Origin: Elgaria multicarinata webbii
Taxonomy: Eukaryota; Chordata; Lepidosauria; Squamata; Anguidae
Assembly: GCF_023053635.1 (NCBI RefSeq)
Contig: NC_086184.1
Coordinates: forward strand, 11,003,379 to 11,067,378
DNA: 64,000 nt
Reading direction: 5' to 3'
Position numbers and translations under genes: made by a program. How positions within the stretch are numbered: the first letter of the stretch is position 1; each line of letters opens with the position of its first letter. Below the pieces are notes generated by a model. It saw only the letters and a list, made by a program, of their open reading frames with translations, ran no database searches and was not told the DNA's origin. This document shows positions 31,101 to 39,400 of the stretch, in pieces.

Positions 31101-34009
31101 TGCCCAAACAGCATTTACAGTACAGATATTTGGAACAAAAGCAGTGAATCATCACAGTGGCGACCACATCCCCCACTTCAGATCTTTCTCACTGCACACC
31201 AGCACATGAAATGCGGCACAGCACCATCCTGTTCTGCCCCATCACATGATGAGGGTGAGTGCCCAGATACAGCTTCTGTCTGCGATTTCTGCCCGCTTTT
31301 GGGAGGAGGAGGAGGACAAATAAGCTGTTTGTGAGCAGCCATTTGCATCAAAGTCCCAGGTCATTCAGGGGAGCTTTCTGCATGGCAGAGGGACTGAGCT
31401 TGTGCTCCTACTGCTATGCTGTTTCAGCACTGGCCTCTGGTGAACATGTAAACTGTAGCTTCATTTCTAATTGACCGTGGCAAAGTGATTCAGTTTCTTA
31501 TTTTAAACTTGGTTGGATCTCCTGTGAACAAGTTTCCTAAAGAGATAAGAACTCTCCTTTGCAAGGATTCTTACTTTAGTCATGCAGTCACTCCAGAATA
31601 TTCTTATCACTGCATGCTTCTTCAGAAATCGTTGCAGTTTCCAAGTACATCTGTTTCTATTTATGGTAACATGAGGAAGACCCCTGGTTCTCTTTCGTTC
31701 TTGGTGGTTTATGTAACAGAGTATTCCCTTATCCAAAGCATGTTTAAATGTGTGTTTGCTTTTAGGAGACGATAAAACTGGATGTGTTTTTCCTTAAAAG
31801 TTACCTTTCAGAAGACAAATTAATCTTTGACTAAAATAGAAACCAAAATAAATAAGGAAATAACTTCCTACAGGTACTATAGAATACTGGTTTGTTCTTA
31901 AAACCTTATCCAATATGACCAAGCATGTTGTTCTTTGTCAAGGTATTTGCCACTCCTTTCATTAGAAGAACAGAGGAAAGAAAACAAAAAGAGCCTGTTT
32001 CTGGTGAAAGGGTTGGTAAAATATGCTTGATAAAGACCGATGCATTCAGAACATGTGGGTAAACGTTTTGATTTTCAGCAGCACTAGTGAATGTTTTCCT
32101 CCTAGCTTTTCTCCTCTGAATTAGTCCAGCTTTTGTTTCAGACTTGCTATTAGAGCAATGTCAAAGTATAAAATTCTGACTTTAGAACTGTTTCAGGTGG
32201 AGAGGCCCTTATTTTATGTCCTTCAAATGCTAAAAGAGCTGAAGCATTGAATAATGCTTACACCACCAAACCATGTTTGGTATTACATGAAGGAGCCTTA
32301 GAATTGAGCATCCCTCCTCCTCTCATGTGCTATATGATTCAGTTAGTTATTTCCTCTTTAGTTACTGCAAAGTGTATTTTGCCATTACATCCAAACCAAC
32401 AAACTGTGCTTAGCACTTGCCTTCCAAACCAGGATTGTAAACCATGTTTGGCATTATGAATGAACCAGTCCACAAAGCATTCCATGCACCGTAGAACTGC
32501 ACCAAGAATAGGTAATTAGGTTTCTCATTTCTAGCTGTGGGGAGATTAGTTGGGTTAATGTATCCTCGTTTATTGAAGGTGTGTCGATGTGAAGAAACTA
32601 AGAAGTGTGTGAAATTTTAGATACTCCAAATGCGGTGATCTGAGGGCATGTCTCTAGGGTGTATTCTATGATTTTGTTTCCTTTTTTAAACCTCTGCCGA
32701 ACCTCAGTCAAAATCTATTTTCCTTTCATGACTACATCCTTCAGGATGACAGGAATCTTGGGCTGGAATTGCTTGAATTTCCAGGATCGAGACTTGTGCT
32801 CACTGGGCAAATTTTACTCTGAGGTTCAGAAATAGCTAAACAACAACAGAATATTGCATTTCTTCTTATACTTCGGCATTTCTTTTAGCAAAAAAATCTC
32901 ATTAATTAAATAAAGCGCTTCAAACACCAGGATTGCTGTGGCCACTAGCTGTAGTTTCCTGGCCTGGTATGCCAGATATTATTCAGTCTTATAACGTCGT
33001 GCCTGAGTCCAAACTCATTACAAAGCTCTGAACTTCAGATGCCCCTTAGTAATAGTGACCTGAGGCAGAATTCAGTTATGAGCTGAGATAGGAGCCAGTG
33101 TTCTTTGCATGCATATATCTTTAAACAGCACTAATAGCAGTTCATGTTTCATATCAAGTAGTATAGGAGAGAATTGAATTTTACAGTCCGGTGGATGTGG
33201 GCCAGGGCTATGTGCAATCCGCGTCTGCAGCCTTCATGGCTGCCAAGAGCTTGGAAATATATCTGAGCAGTGTCAAAGTTCAAAAAGGGGGAATTGCCGC
33301 TTTTGGAGCATCTTCCACCCCCACCCAATTCCTCCCCATTTTCCAAGAGTTCCATCCAAAATGACACAAAAGGCCAAAAATGACTTTTAGAATAAATTGT
33401 ACAGAGTTAAGACCATGCTGGTAAATGGTGTGATCACAGGCCTTCCTAATTAAGAACTCCCAAGTTTGACTGAGCCATAACAGTGTATACTCCTTTTTCT
33501 ATCGATGGTGATCAAAAGGAAGAGAGGGGTATAGCATATTGGGTTTCTAGCTCCCTTAGGATTCTGGCAAGGAGGGGATGGGGTGAAAGAGACTGTGGAT
33601 CAGCCAGGCTCCCCCAACCTGGTGCCCTCCAGAGGTGTTGGACTACAGCTCCCCCCATGGCCTAGCCAACACCTCTGGAGGGCACCAGGTTGGGGAAGTC
33701 TGCTGTAGGAAACTCCAGTGCATGCAGAAAGTGGAGAGTTTCCCTATTCTGGCTGCCATTTTCTGATTTGCACTGAAGCATTCCGAAGTAAGGGAATGGC
33801 TTTTGTCCCTCTTGTGTTTTGATCCAGTCAAAAGGCTGTCTTTTAACTGCCCTGTTGCCTAGGGAAGGCCAATTCCCATTCTGACGATCTTTTGTTCTAA
33901 AATGTGAAATGTTCGCTGTCTTGCATTGCTTATTCTTCTTCCTTTCACAGCTGCTCAGGCAAGATCAGCACAACACCATTGGGTACCAAAGCCGAAGTTC
34001 CTGGCTTGA
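14410..34009 (+). CDS. NCOA5-like gene (nuclear receptor coactivator 5 family), whole coding region
   Basis: Coding exons: 14410-14468, 14693-14760, 17829-17861, 19291-19371, 21186-21268, 21417-21543, 24961-25160, 25830-26105, 27181-27402, 29720-29857 and 33951-34009, for about 448 residues. Residues 1-108 are a Ser/Tyr/Asp-rich head. Residues about 109-225 hold YLQFYQQIEKEYDKDRPSDC and an anticodon-binding-like alpha/beta domain, as in NCOA5. Residues about 218-309 hold HRNMPMEDALALIAKEFEK, charged helices, LLFLL (an LxxLL box, about 279-283) and SISDYLKTRRNKL. The tail is Pro/Leu-rich with three LLPTPG motifs. NCOA5 itself (human 579 residues, from memory) has a longer Arg/Asp-rich head and a Gln-rich tail, so this looks like a paralogue. 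Likely a nuclear transcription or RNA cofactor, by inference. All phases agree except exon 4 to 5, which is one base short with canonical sites. Confidence 0.88.
14693..14760 (+). CDS. NCOA5-like exon 3
   Basis: Encodes RLKFVFNSTGDNPIDVIESS then VNR. It is open only in the phase left by exon 2, which supports both exons. Strong donor GTAAGCAC. Exit phase 1. Confidence 0.72.
16745..16830 (-). mobile_element. LINE/SINE 3' tail (CCCAAGGCGGCATAC family), minus strand
   Basis: TTTATT units followed by TATATCCTGCCTTTTTTCC, TCCAAGGGACCCAAGGCGGC and ATACATAATC: the inverted 3' end of a CR1/L2-like family, here without its coding part. Confidence 0.65.
17043..17165 (-). mobile_element. L2-type LINE 3' tail (same family as 6330-7337), minus strand
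   Basis: ATT repeats, then TTTATATAGCACCATCGATG, ACATGGTGCTGTACAG, CAAGACCCTGCCGCATAGGC and ACAATCTAATAAAGTTGTAG. This is the inverse of the 3' end of the plus-strand copy at 7210-7337. Further copies: 19137-19222 and 51050-51420. Confidence 0.85.
17829..17861 (+). CDS. NCOA5-like exon 4 (33-nt exon, frame problem at its 3' end)
   Basis: Acceptor GTCATTTTGGGTCCAG and donor GTAAGTAATC. Reads CIDPGGFHDFW in the phase left by exon 3. With these sites it leaves phase 1, while exon 5 needs phase 2. One extra base would make the junction read through as DFW-S-INPYK. Confidence 0.6.
18136..18420 (+). mobile_element. tRNA-derived SINE, plus strand
   Basis: Begins near CAGTGTGGTGTGGTGGC. A-box TGGCTAGAGTG at 18150-18160 and B-box GGTTCTAATCC at 18185-18195 are an internal Pol III promoter of tRNA type. 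They are followed by CTCAGCCATGGAAGCTCACT and GGGTGACTTTGGGCCAGTCA. Family widespread in lizards; name not assigned. Confidence 0.85.
18736..19136. other. unexplained open stretch in NCOA5-like intron 4
   Basis: Both strands carry frames of 79 (plus, 18760-18999) and 102 codons (minus, 18828-19136), without recognisable domains. No splice pair fits the gene's phase. Possibly an old repeat or a pseudogene piece. Confidence 0.25.
19137..19222 (-). mobile_element. short L2-type LINE 3' tail with ATT microsatellite, minus strand
   Basis: About 12 ATT units run into TTTATATAGCACCATCAATG and ACATGGTGCTGTACAG. Extreme 5' truncation: only the last about 45 bases of the LINE remain. It ends about 70 bases before the exon 5 acceptor. 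Confidence 0.8.
19291..19371 (+). CDS. NCOA5-like exon 5
   Basis: Acceptor TTGCTCCTTTCAG, donor GTTAGAAGG. In the only frame without a stop it encodes INPYKSFQKSSYSPPDGYSK then DYEDAN. Entry and exit phase 2. Low-complexity Ser/Tyr/Asp composition as in the NCOA5 N-terminal half. Confidence 0.8.
20085..20290 (-). mobile_element. CR1/L2-type LINE 3' tail, minus strand
   Basis: TTTATTTATT then TTTATATCCCGCTCCTCAGC, GGCTCTCGGAGTGGCTTACA and CTTACAGTCTAATAAAGACA: an inverted LINE 3' end. It runs directly into the minisatellite at 20290-20695. Confidence 0.65.
20290..20695. repeat. 110-bp minisatellite, about 3.7 copies
   Basis: The marker CAAGATGGCAGTTTGCCCTG starts at 20501 and 20611, with an equivalent at 20391, giving an exact 110-bp period. 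Each unit contains GGAGCAGGCCCCGATG and CCTCGGCCTGCTCC, which are partly self-complementary. Copies are nearly identical, implying recent expansion. Lies in intron 5 of the NCOA5-like gene. Overlapping open frames here are by-products of the repeat. Confidence 0.92.
20900..21050. repeat. degenerate tandem TGCATTTTT/AAAAATGCA repeat
   Basis: Repeats of AAAATGCACATTTTTGAAAA and similar units (20926, 20940, 20987, 21007) with a spacing of roughly 15-30 bases. The same motif array, inverted, appears at 52480-52700. Confidence 0.6.
21186..21268 (+). CDS. NCOA5-like exon 6
   Basis: Acceptor TTGTTCATGCTTAG, donor GTAAGATG. Encodes FEELFGQQYHPSTGNEDNFE then RYQYSQK. Phase 2 in, 1 out. Confidence 0.85.
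21417..21543 (+). CDS. NCOA5-like exon 7
   Basis: Acceptor TTTCGTTAG, donor GTGAGTC. Encodes DDYTKDVHRDKLYLQFYQQI, EKEYDKDRPSDC and VIVSISKDQ. It is clearly homologous to the NCOA5 segment YRQYFEEIQRRFDAERPVDC and the first strand of its anticodon-binding-like domain. Confidence 0.95.
21544..24960 (+). other. NCOA5-like intron 7
   Basis: No exon found. Contains an ATAA run at 22406-22425 beside a short LINE-like tail. The tract at about 22.6-24.0 kb, rich in short decayed frames, might be an old LINE but I could not name it. The rest shows nothing recognisable. Confidence 0.5.
24961..25160 (+). CDS. NCOA5-like exon 8 (anticodon-binding-like domain core)
   Basis: Acceptor TTTTTCCTTCAAG, donor GTAAGTTTAG. 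Encodes EYSTAIGHRLQDHGLVVEMI, then YLTSESGLTRALQEVKNDG, SPFCVLVEPSNV and SCTVIML. This is the alternating helix/strand pattern of the domain NCOA5 shares with class II tRNA synthetases. NCOA5 has VRDLGMVVDLIFLNTE and GSPFAIVI at the same places. Confidence 0.95.
25830..26105 (+). CDS. NCOA5-like exon 9 (HRNMP motif, helices, LxxLL box)
   Basis: Acceptor TCTCTTCTTCATAG, donor GTATTCATG. Encodes HRNMPMEDALALIAKEFEKI, a charged helical stretch, RHLLFLLSEGK and SISDYLKTRRNKLE. LLFLL lies at 26012-26026 and matches LxxLL where NCOA5 has LINLL. Phase 1 at both ends, so skipping it would keep frame. Confidence 0.95.
26106..27180 (+). other. NCOA5-like intron 9
   Basis: No exon, no clear mobile element. 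A GGGAGCCG-bearing stretch near 26680-26700 is slightly GC-rich. Otherwise nothing is seen. Confidence 0.5.
27181..27402 (+). CDS. NCOA5-like exon 10 (Pro/Leu-rich repeats)
   Basis: Acceptor GTTCTCCTAAACTAG, donor GTTAGTAAA. Encodes FVAETNALAAAVEDTVYPAS, then a Pro-rich region with KPPPLLPTPGRNP and a final GERPLGGLLPTPG. Symmetric 1-1 exon. Its last bases CCAACACCAG are the same as those ending exon 11. Confidence 0.88.
27565..27905 (+). mobile_element. CR1/L2-type LINE 3' part, plus strand
   Basis: Decayed frame for the reverse-transcriptase C-terminus: LFERAYSPL, then a stretch resembling AFSVAAPVLWNSLP (GTGGCTGCTCCAGTGCTCTG) and KTFLFQQAF, then an AATAATAATAAT tail. Several relatives follow to 29.65 kb. 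Confidence 0.7.
28345..29480 (+). mobile_element. decayed LINE reverse transcriptase, plus strand
   Basis: Conserved pieces in order: DPFQSGFRPGCG and ALVALVDNF (28390-28465), SVLLDLSAAFDT (about 28500-28535), QYADDTQLYLSF (28945-28985, the catalytic YADD box) and WMRSSKLKFTPD (29124-29160). Stops and shifts interrupt it. About 200 bases of another repeat (28670-28862) split it between the AAFDT and YADD parts. A further LINE tail ends at about 29650. Confidence 0.75.
28670..28862. repeat. dispersed repeat (GGCAGTAAGCC...GGCTCTTCTTATGTTCTTA family)
   Basis: Shares GAGGCAGTAAGCCT-like and GAACATGGGTGGGAG-like blocks and the ending GGCTCTTCTTATGTTCTTA with 49790-49960. The inverse of its end (TAAGAATAG..TGCTGAA..GACCAAAGG) occurs at 38440-38485 and 57580-57725. 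Class not known to me. Confidence 0.6.
29560..29650 (+). mobile_element. LINE 3' tail, plus strand
   Basis: GCTGCCTTGAGCACC, GGAAAGGTGGGGCATACATT and TAATAAGTAATAATA, ending about 70 bases before the exon 11 acceptor of the NCOA5-like gene. Confidence 0.55.
29720..29857 (+). CDS. NCOA5-like exon 11 (second Pro/Leu-rich repeat exon)
   Basis: Acceptor CTCCCCAAAACAG, donor GTGAGAGAAC. Encodes ALAGPKGKPPPLLIKSAKRP, ILLSPSPHLPAKRP and LLGGRPGLLPTPG. Symmetric 1-1 exon resembling exon 10. Lys/Arg-rich pairs between the prolines could form nuclear localisation signals (inference). Confidence 0.88.
29965..30160 (+). mobile_element. decayed tRNA-derived SINE
   Basis: GGTTCAAATGCCCACCTGGG resembles the B-box region of the SINE at 18136, preceded by TGTGTTAGATTTAGACCTGG. 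The downstream part is degenerate. In intron 11. Confidence 0.45.
30701..31168 (-). mobile_element. LTR-like fossil in NCOA5-like intron 11, minus strand
   Basis: About 468 bp with TGT...ACA ends. On the minus strand an AATAAA lies in the distal half. Beyond its end, also on the minus strand, TGGTGGCAGCGGTGAAAT at about 30673-30690 looks like the start of an internal leader. Probably an LTR with a scrap of leader from a retrovirus- or Gypsy-like element; old. No body genes seen. Confidence 0.42.
33610..33700. repeat. foldback MITE-like repeat with about 30-bp perfect arms
   Basis: Left CCCCAACCTGGTGCCCTCCA and on to GAGGTGTTGG; right is its exact inverse CCAACACCTCTGGAGGGCAC and on to GTTGGGG. 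GACTACAGCTCC lies in the loop. The near-perfect arms suggest a young copy. In the last intron of the NCOA5-like gene. Confidence 0.8.
33951..34009 (+). CDS. NCOA5-like exon 12 (last coding exon)
   Basis: Acceptor TTCTTCCTTTCACAG. Encodes AAQARSAQHHWVPKPKFLA and stop TGA in the phase left by exon 11. The 3' UTR follows to about 34.29 kb. Confidence 0.85.
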
Positions 34010-34268
34010 TTGGACACCTGGATTAATAATGGAATAAACTGTAATCCCTGATGGCAACAACCCTCTTCCAAGACAGCAGAGCTTGACAAATGTATGTTGT
34101 TAGTACACCGGACAAGCTTAAAGGCGTATCACTTTCTGTTGTACACATTCCTGAGAACTTCCTTTTTTCTTTTTTTTACTTAAGTGGAAGAGTGAAAATA
34201 GGTGTTTGTGGAAAGGTCCGTATAGTAGGCTCCCAATACTAATATGTTTAAAACCAGTATAATCTCCA

Positions 34269-34274
34269 AATAAA
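34269..34274 (+). terminator. poly(A) signal of the NCOA5-like gene
   Basis: AATAAA 260 bases after the stop, followed by T/G-rich DNA (TTGTCATTTGATTTCTTTGTG over 34291-34311), the usual cleavage context. An earlier AATAAA at about 34033 is close to the stop and lacks as good a downstream element. Confidence 0.7.
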
Positions 34275-34791
34275 TAATTATTTCCACACCTTGTCATTTG
34301 ATTTCTTTGTGACTTAAGCTCCGTTTAGTTAACCATTTCATATTTATCTGGTGCAAAGCCTCTTCCTTAATGGTAGGCAACCTCTTAGTCAGACATGAAC
34401 TCCTTTTGGAAATATTTTGCTAGCCTCTTGGCTAATAGTTTCGAACCGCTCAGTAGCCATCCTTGTTCTTTGCTCAGGAAATCAATATGAATTACATTTT
34501 GTGTTTTCTGATGTGAAGTTTATAAGATGCAGAAAGGTTATGGAACAGTTGCCTTACAAGGTTGCGTTCAGCCATGTCCTTCCTAAACTGTGTCTTGAAC
34601 ACAGCCACAATTTCCTTTATAGTACAGGCCTGCATGCTTGTAGGGGGAATGCAATTTAACCACTCTTGCTATCTCCCTCACTCCACCAAAAAGCATGTTT
34701 GGCAACTGATGATAATTTCAACAGCATATTCTACATTTTTATTTTGAAGCAGTGGTTATTTGGTAAAGCCACAGAAGTCATTAATGGTGCA

Positions 34792-34898
34792 AACCTTCAT
34801 AGGATGTTTTTTTCTACCTAAGCATACAACTCCCAGCATTGGGGAATGCTGGGAGTTATAGAACCTTTTCCTGTCTAAACATGCATAGGATTGCGCCT
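34792..34898. repeat. foldback repeat (ATGCATGTTTAGACAG family)
   Basis: CATACAACTCCCAGCATT is followed by AATGCTGGGAGTTATAG. Outer arms are CTTCATAGGATG and CTAAACATGCATAGGATTGC. Just downstream of the NCOA5-like gene. Confidence 0.65.
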
Positions 34899-35384
34899 TA
34901 AATGCACTGAAGAAGGCTGATGTAAGTAATCCAACTCTACTTTGAAACTTGGTTTTGCATTTGACAAGACATAAGCCATCATCCCAAGGTCCCCTTTGGT
35001 CAGTTTAGGAAAACTCCCACATATATAAAACAAGAAGGGGCATCATGGCTAAAATGTGTGAGTTCAGTGGGACATCTTTCAGGAGACAATGAGGTGGGAG
35101 GGAAAATCCCTACCTCTTCAAATATATCACAAGTGGGACCTGCAACAAAATGTGGCAGTGTGGAATGCTTGTGTTTTGTCAGCATTCTGTGACCAATAAG
35201 CACACTACATCCTCATTGAGGTGTTATTTTTTTCTAAAAAAATTTTTTTTTGTACTTCTGCAAACCCCTGCACCTGGTATATGGGTGGTGTCATTTTGGA
35301 CACACAAGGCCTAAGCAATGGCACTAACACCTGAACTTCAGAAATGGAAAGTTCAAGTAATGCTGATATATACAGAGTTTGCTT

Positions 35385-35884
35385 ACTGAAAGGAGAGACT
35401 GAAAGAACTGGGCATGTTTAGCCTGGAGAAGAGAAGATTGAGGGGAGACACGATAGCACTCTTCAAATACTTGAAAGGCTGTTACATAGAGGAGGGCCAG
35501 GATCTCTTCTCAGTCATCACAGAGTGCAGGACACAGACCAATGGGCTCAAGTTACAGGAAGCCAGATTCCGGCTGGACATCAGAAAAAACTTCCTGACTG
35601 TTATTTATTTATTATTCATTTATTTAAAACATTTATATCCTGCCCTATATCAATAAGATCTCAGGCCGGCGTACAGATAAAAGCATACTGTTAGAGCAGT
35701 ATGACAATGGAACCAGTTACCTAGGGAGGTCGGGGGCTCTCCCACACTGGAGGCATTGAAGAGGCAGCTGGACAACCATCTGTCAGGAATGCTTTAAGGT
35801 GGATTCCTGCATTGAGCAGGGGGTTGGACTTGATGCCCTTATAAGCCCCTTCTGACTACTATTCTGTGATTTTATGATTCTATG
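35385..35884 (+). mobile_element. CR1 LINE 3' end with ATTCTATG-type terminal repeats
   Basis: Encodes the CR1 ORF2 C-terminus: [37 protein letters not shown] and [12 protein letters not shown], resuming after an insertion with WNQLPREV-like sequence (GGAACCAGTTACCTAGGGAG). The 3' end has TTCTGTGATTTTATGATTCT and ATGA, the short terminal repeats typical of CR1. 5'-truncated and split by an 83-bp insert. Confidence 0.88.
35604..35686 (-). mobile_element. 83-bp LINE/SINE tail inserted in CR1, with target duplication
   Basis: TTTATTTATTATTC at one end and GGCCGGCGTACAG near the other form an inverted LINE-type 3' tail. ACTGTTA lies on both sides (35597-35603 and 35687-35693), and removing the insert restores the CR1 reading TGACTGTTAGAGCAG. 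So this insertion is younger than the CR1. Confidence 0.85.
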
Positions 35885-37530
35885 ACCCACATACCAGGGA
35901 ATGGCAATGTGGTATGCTACATCCCTTACCATGGGCTATGCTGAGTGGCACTGACAGTTGTAGTGCAAAACATCCAGAGGGCATCTTGTTGCCTGTCCAT
36001 CTAATTTTAGGGTACATCATACCCTAAGCTGTATACCAGTTACAGATCTTCAGCCTCATCAGATCAGCCCCTTTTGCTTAGAAATACCCAAAAATGAACA
36101 TATGGCAGCAGTTTAAAATGTTTGTGAAGCTTGTTAAGCAAATGAAATTGGAAGAGAACCAAGTGTTAACAAAGGCATTTCACCCATTAGCTTTTAGTAA
36201 GAAGCGGATGATGACCACCAGGGTAGAAATCCTAGAAAATATTTTAATTGTATTAGAAAAACACTCCCAGGTGTGCTTTATGCATCATCTTTCATCAATT
36301 TAGAACCACTCAAGCAATTTTATCCCCATATTGGCCTTTTACAAGGCAGTTCATAATAAAATAAGGCTATTATATTAAAAATATGTTTTTAACTCTTTAC
36401 AGGTTGCTTTCCTAACATTCAAAGCAGCTTCCAATACTTAAATACAAGAGAAAATCATAAGATTACAAAAACAATTCACAAACTTTACTTAACCAACCAA
36501 AGACCTCCTGAATTAGAAAAGACTCTATGGAAAACAGCCAGAGATAGGAGAAGTCTATCTAAATGTAGATCCATTTCAAAACCTTGGGCCAGGTGAAGTA
36601 TAAGCTGTGTTTCTTTCTGTCACTGATGAAGGCATATAGAATTGCACCAAAGCATAGCAATTGACTAAACCAAGCTGTAACCCTAAACCAGTTCAGGGTT
36701 TTTCTGTATACAGCCTGTCATCATAGCAGTTGACCATATAGTGTGAGTCTTAAAAAATACTGGAGCTCTTCACAAAACAACAACACCTGATTCATTTATA
36801 AAGATAATTGCAGTGACCACATGAACACTATGTGATCTTGCACATAAGAGACAGGATTTAGGTGCGCAATCAGTTGCTTGAGATGACAGATGCTTAGCTT
36901 GGTAAGAATATTTGTTTACATCATCCAGTGCATAATGCTAAAGTTTAAATTACCTAATCAGTTGGGAAGGGACCTTTACTTAACATTGCAGCCTAAGGCC
37001 GCATAGCAGCCTTACTCTAGATAGCAATCTCATTGACTTCCATAGAAATTTCACAGCATAGTAATGTGTGTTCAATACATTTCTGTAAATGCATTTTTCC
37101 CCCAAGGTAGTTGTCCTTTTATATGTAACACTGAATTCTAATGTAATTGTTTAAGAAACATACTTAATAAAATATTCAGGAACTGTCCTTTTTTTTTTTT
37201 TTTTAATGATTTCCAGTTTCTTAATATATGGTACTGCCTAACCCCAAGATACCTAAATGATGTAAGGCCAAAGTCTTCTTGATGCATCTGTGCTATTAGC
37301 AATGACTAGTATTCGTAATGTAAATTTTCATAAAATATTTGCAGACGTCAACATTTTATGACTCTTCTCTTTCATACCTCTCTTCCCCTCTCTCCACTTT
37401 TTATGCATTTTAATGGACTACAAAATACCTCCCAGTCCTTAACACAACTCTTGGAGGATGCCAACTTGAGTTGTTCATGAGGGAAGCAGAGCAAAATCTT
37501 GGCTTATAAGTACATGGCCAAAGGGCCTTC
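35885..37530. other. intergenic, nothing recognised
   Basis: AT-rich unique-looking DNA. Short frames at 36094-36303 and elsewhere are not supported by splice sites or known domains. Confidence 0.5.
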
Positions 37531-37534
37531 GGCC

Positions 37535-37975
37535 ATAGCTAGACGAGACTTTTATCTTGGGGCGAACCTCGGGATCATCCCTGTGCGTCCACATGATGTA
37601 CAGGGGATCCTGGAATCAGGGAGGGATGATTCCTCCCTTGCCCCGGGATATAGCCCTCCCCTTTGGCCCCAGTTTTTCCACGGTCCTGGGCTGAACCCGA
37701 GACCACGGAACGTGTGGCCGGTTGCCGCAGGTTGACCCGGCTCCGTGCATGGGGCGCAGTGCTCCCCAGGAGCAGAGTGGAGGGAGCGGGGAAAATAAAT
37801 TAAACACCTTTTGCACACAAGCGTTCATGCGCTGCTGTCCCTTTAAAAAATAAAAAATGGCGGGCATGACGCCTCTCCTCCTGAGGTCATCGTGTGTCAC
37901 GTGTAGACAGAGGAGGGATCTCGCGTTAAACACAACGTGAGATCTTCCCTCCTCCGTCACGGGACAACAGGTAGG
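37535..37975. mobile_element. candidate GC-rich DNA transposon or MITE (TAGCTAGAC ends)
   Basis: About 440 bp, GC-rich against an AT-rich background. Left end GGCCATAGCTAGACGAGAC and right end inverse GGACTTAGCTAGACCTACC are imperfect inverted repeats. The interior has CGCGAG/ATCTCGCG-like motifs near 37918-37945. No transposase. Family uncertain; the GGCC start recalls the element at 4775. Confidence 0.5.
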
Positions 37976-39239
37976 TCTAGCTAAGTCCTTACTATTATTT
38001 GTAGTGATGGCTCTAGACCTCTTTTTTTAATAGAACTGTATGAGCAGACATAAAAATACGGGGAGGCATATCTGAGAGTAATCTCCTCCCAGAGTTTGTG
38101 AGAGAACTATCTCCACTCAGTTTTACCCTTAAAATGCTTAGTTGTGATCTCATGCATACAGGACATTTTTATGCCAGAGCAGCTTCTGAGACAGGTGTGG
38201 TGCACAGTGAGCAGCTTCATAATACATCTGTGTGATTGTTTAATGTGGTAGCTTGGGTATTCTTGGATGGAAAGACAATTGAGAAATGCCAAAAATAAAT
38301 ACTACTTACACCTGGTCCCTAAAAATCCAAATTTTGGATTTTCCTTTCTCCCCAATTCTTAATTTCTATAACCCTTGGACACATAGATTGGGATGCTATC
38401 TGACTTAATCCATGGTGTTTCAATACCACCCCCCCTCATAAGAATAGCCGTGCTGAATGAGACCAAAGGCTCATCTATGCCAGCATTTTGTACACACACT
38501 GGTTAATCAGCTGACTATGGGAAGTCTGCAAGTAAGACTTCCACATCAGAAAATCCGGTGTTGGAAGGATGATTCTTTTGAGTGTTACATGCAGACAGTC
38601 ACACTACTGGTGTATGGCGTTAGGGTTATACCTTACTGCTTTTAAACATGATTGTTAATTATCTACCTTTTCTGATTCTTTTAAATGTTTCTCCAGTAAT
38701 GGTGGCCACAAACATGAAAATGAAGCAAGAAGTGCCTATTGTCTTACGTATTCACATAAGTAGCAATTTAACATCTGGCTTTTGCAGGTAATTTATCACA
38801 ATCACAATCGCTGATATCTAAAAACAGACTGAAGAATAACTTAGGCTCCAACACTGTACCTTAAACTGAAGGCTGTGGTTGTAATAACAGAACACAATTG
38901 GGGTGCTTAGCACTCAACCACAAAAACTCACATTTGAAGTGAAAGATAAACATTTTTATATATTTCTACTGTGGGTGATATTTACATCAATCCTACATAT
39001 GTTGTTTGAGAATATTATTATATAATGTTCATAATCAGGCATACAAAAAGATATGTTCTTCTTGCTGATACACAACCTTTAACACATAAAAATAAATCCA
39101 ACAGGGCAGAAGCCTCCAATGTGTAGGTAAATAATAATTAAAAAAATCAAACAAGACTAATATACAATGTACCAGCAATTAAATAACAATAACAGCATTT
39201 AACAGAACAGCATGTGGAATTTTTTTTAAAAAGTACAAT

Positions 39240-39400
39240 ATTGTACCACCCAACAAATTCAATATTCTAGGCGTCTAGGTAAAAATCAGGTGTCCGGTAC
39301 AGTGCCCGTTTCAAGATGTCTTCATCAGTTGGATGCTGTAGAACAATACAACACATCACTAAAGTACTAGTAAAAATCATATAGATTATCATCCACTAAG
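39240..39400. repeat. possible dispersed repeat (GATGTCTTCATCAG motif)
   Basis: GGTGTCCGGTACAGTGCCCG and TTTCAAGATGTCTTCATCAG resemble inverted GATGAAGAC...GAAACG ends known from some vertebrate retroelements. No partner copy is in the window, so it is weakly supported. Confidence 0.3.
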
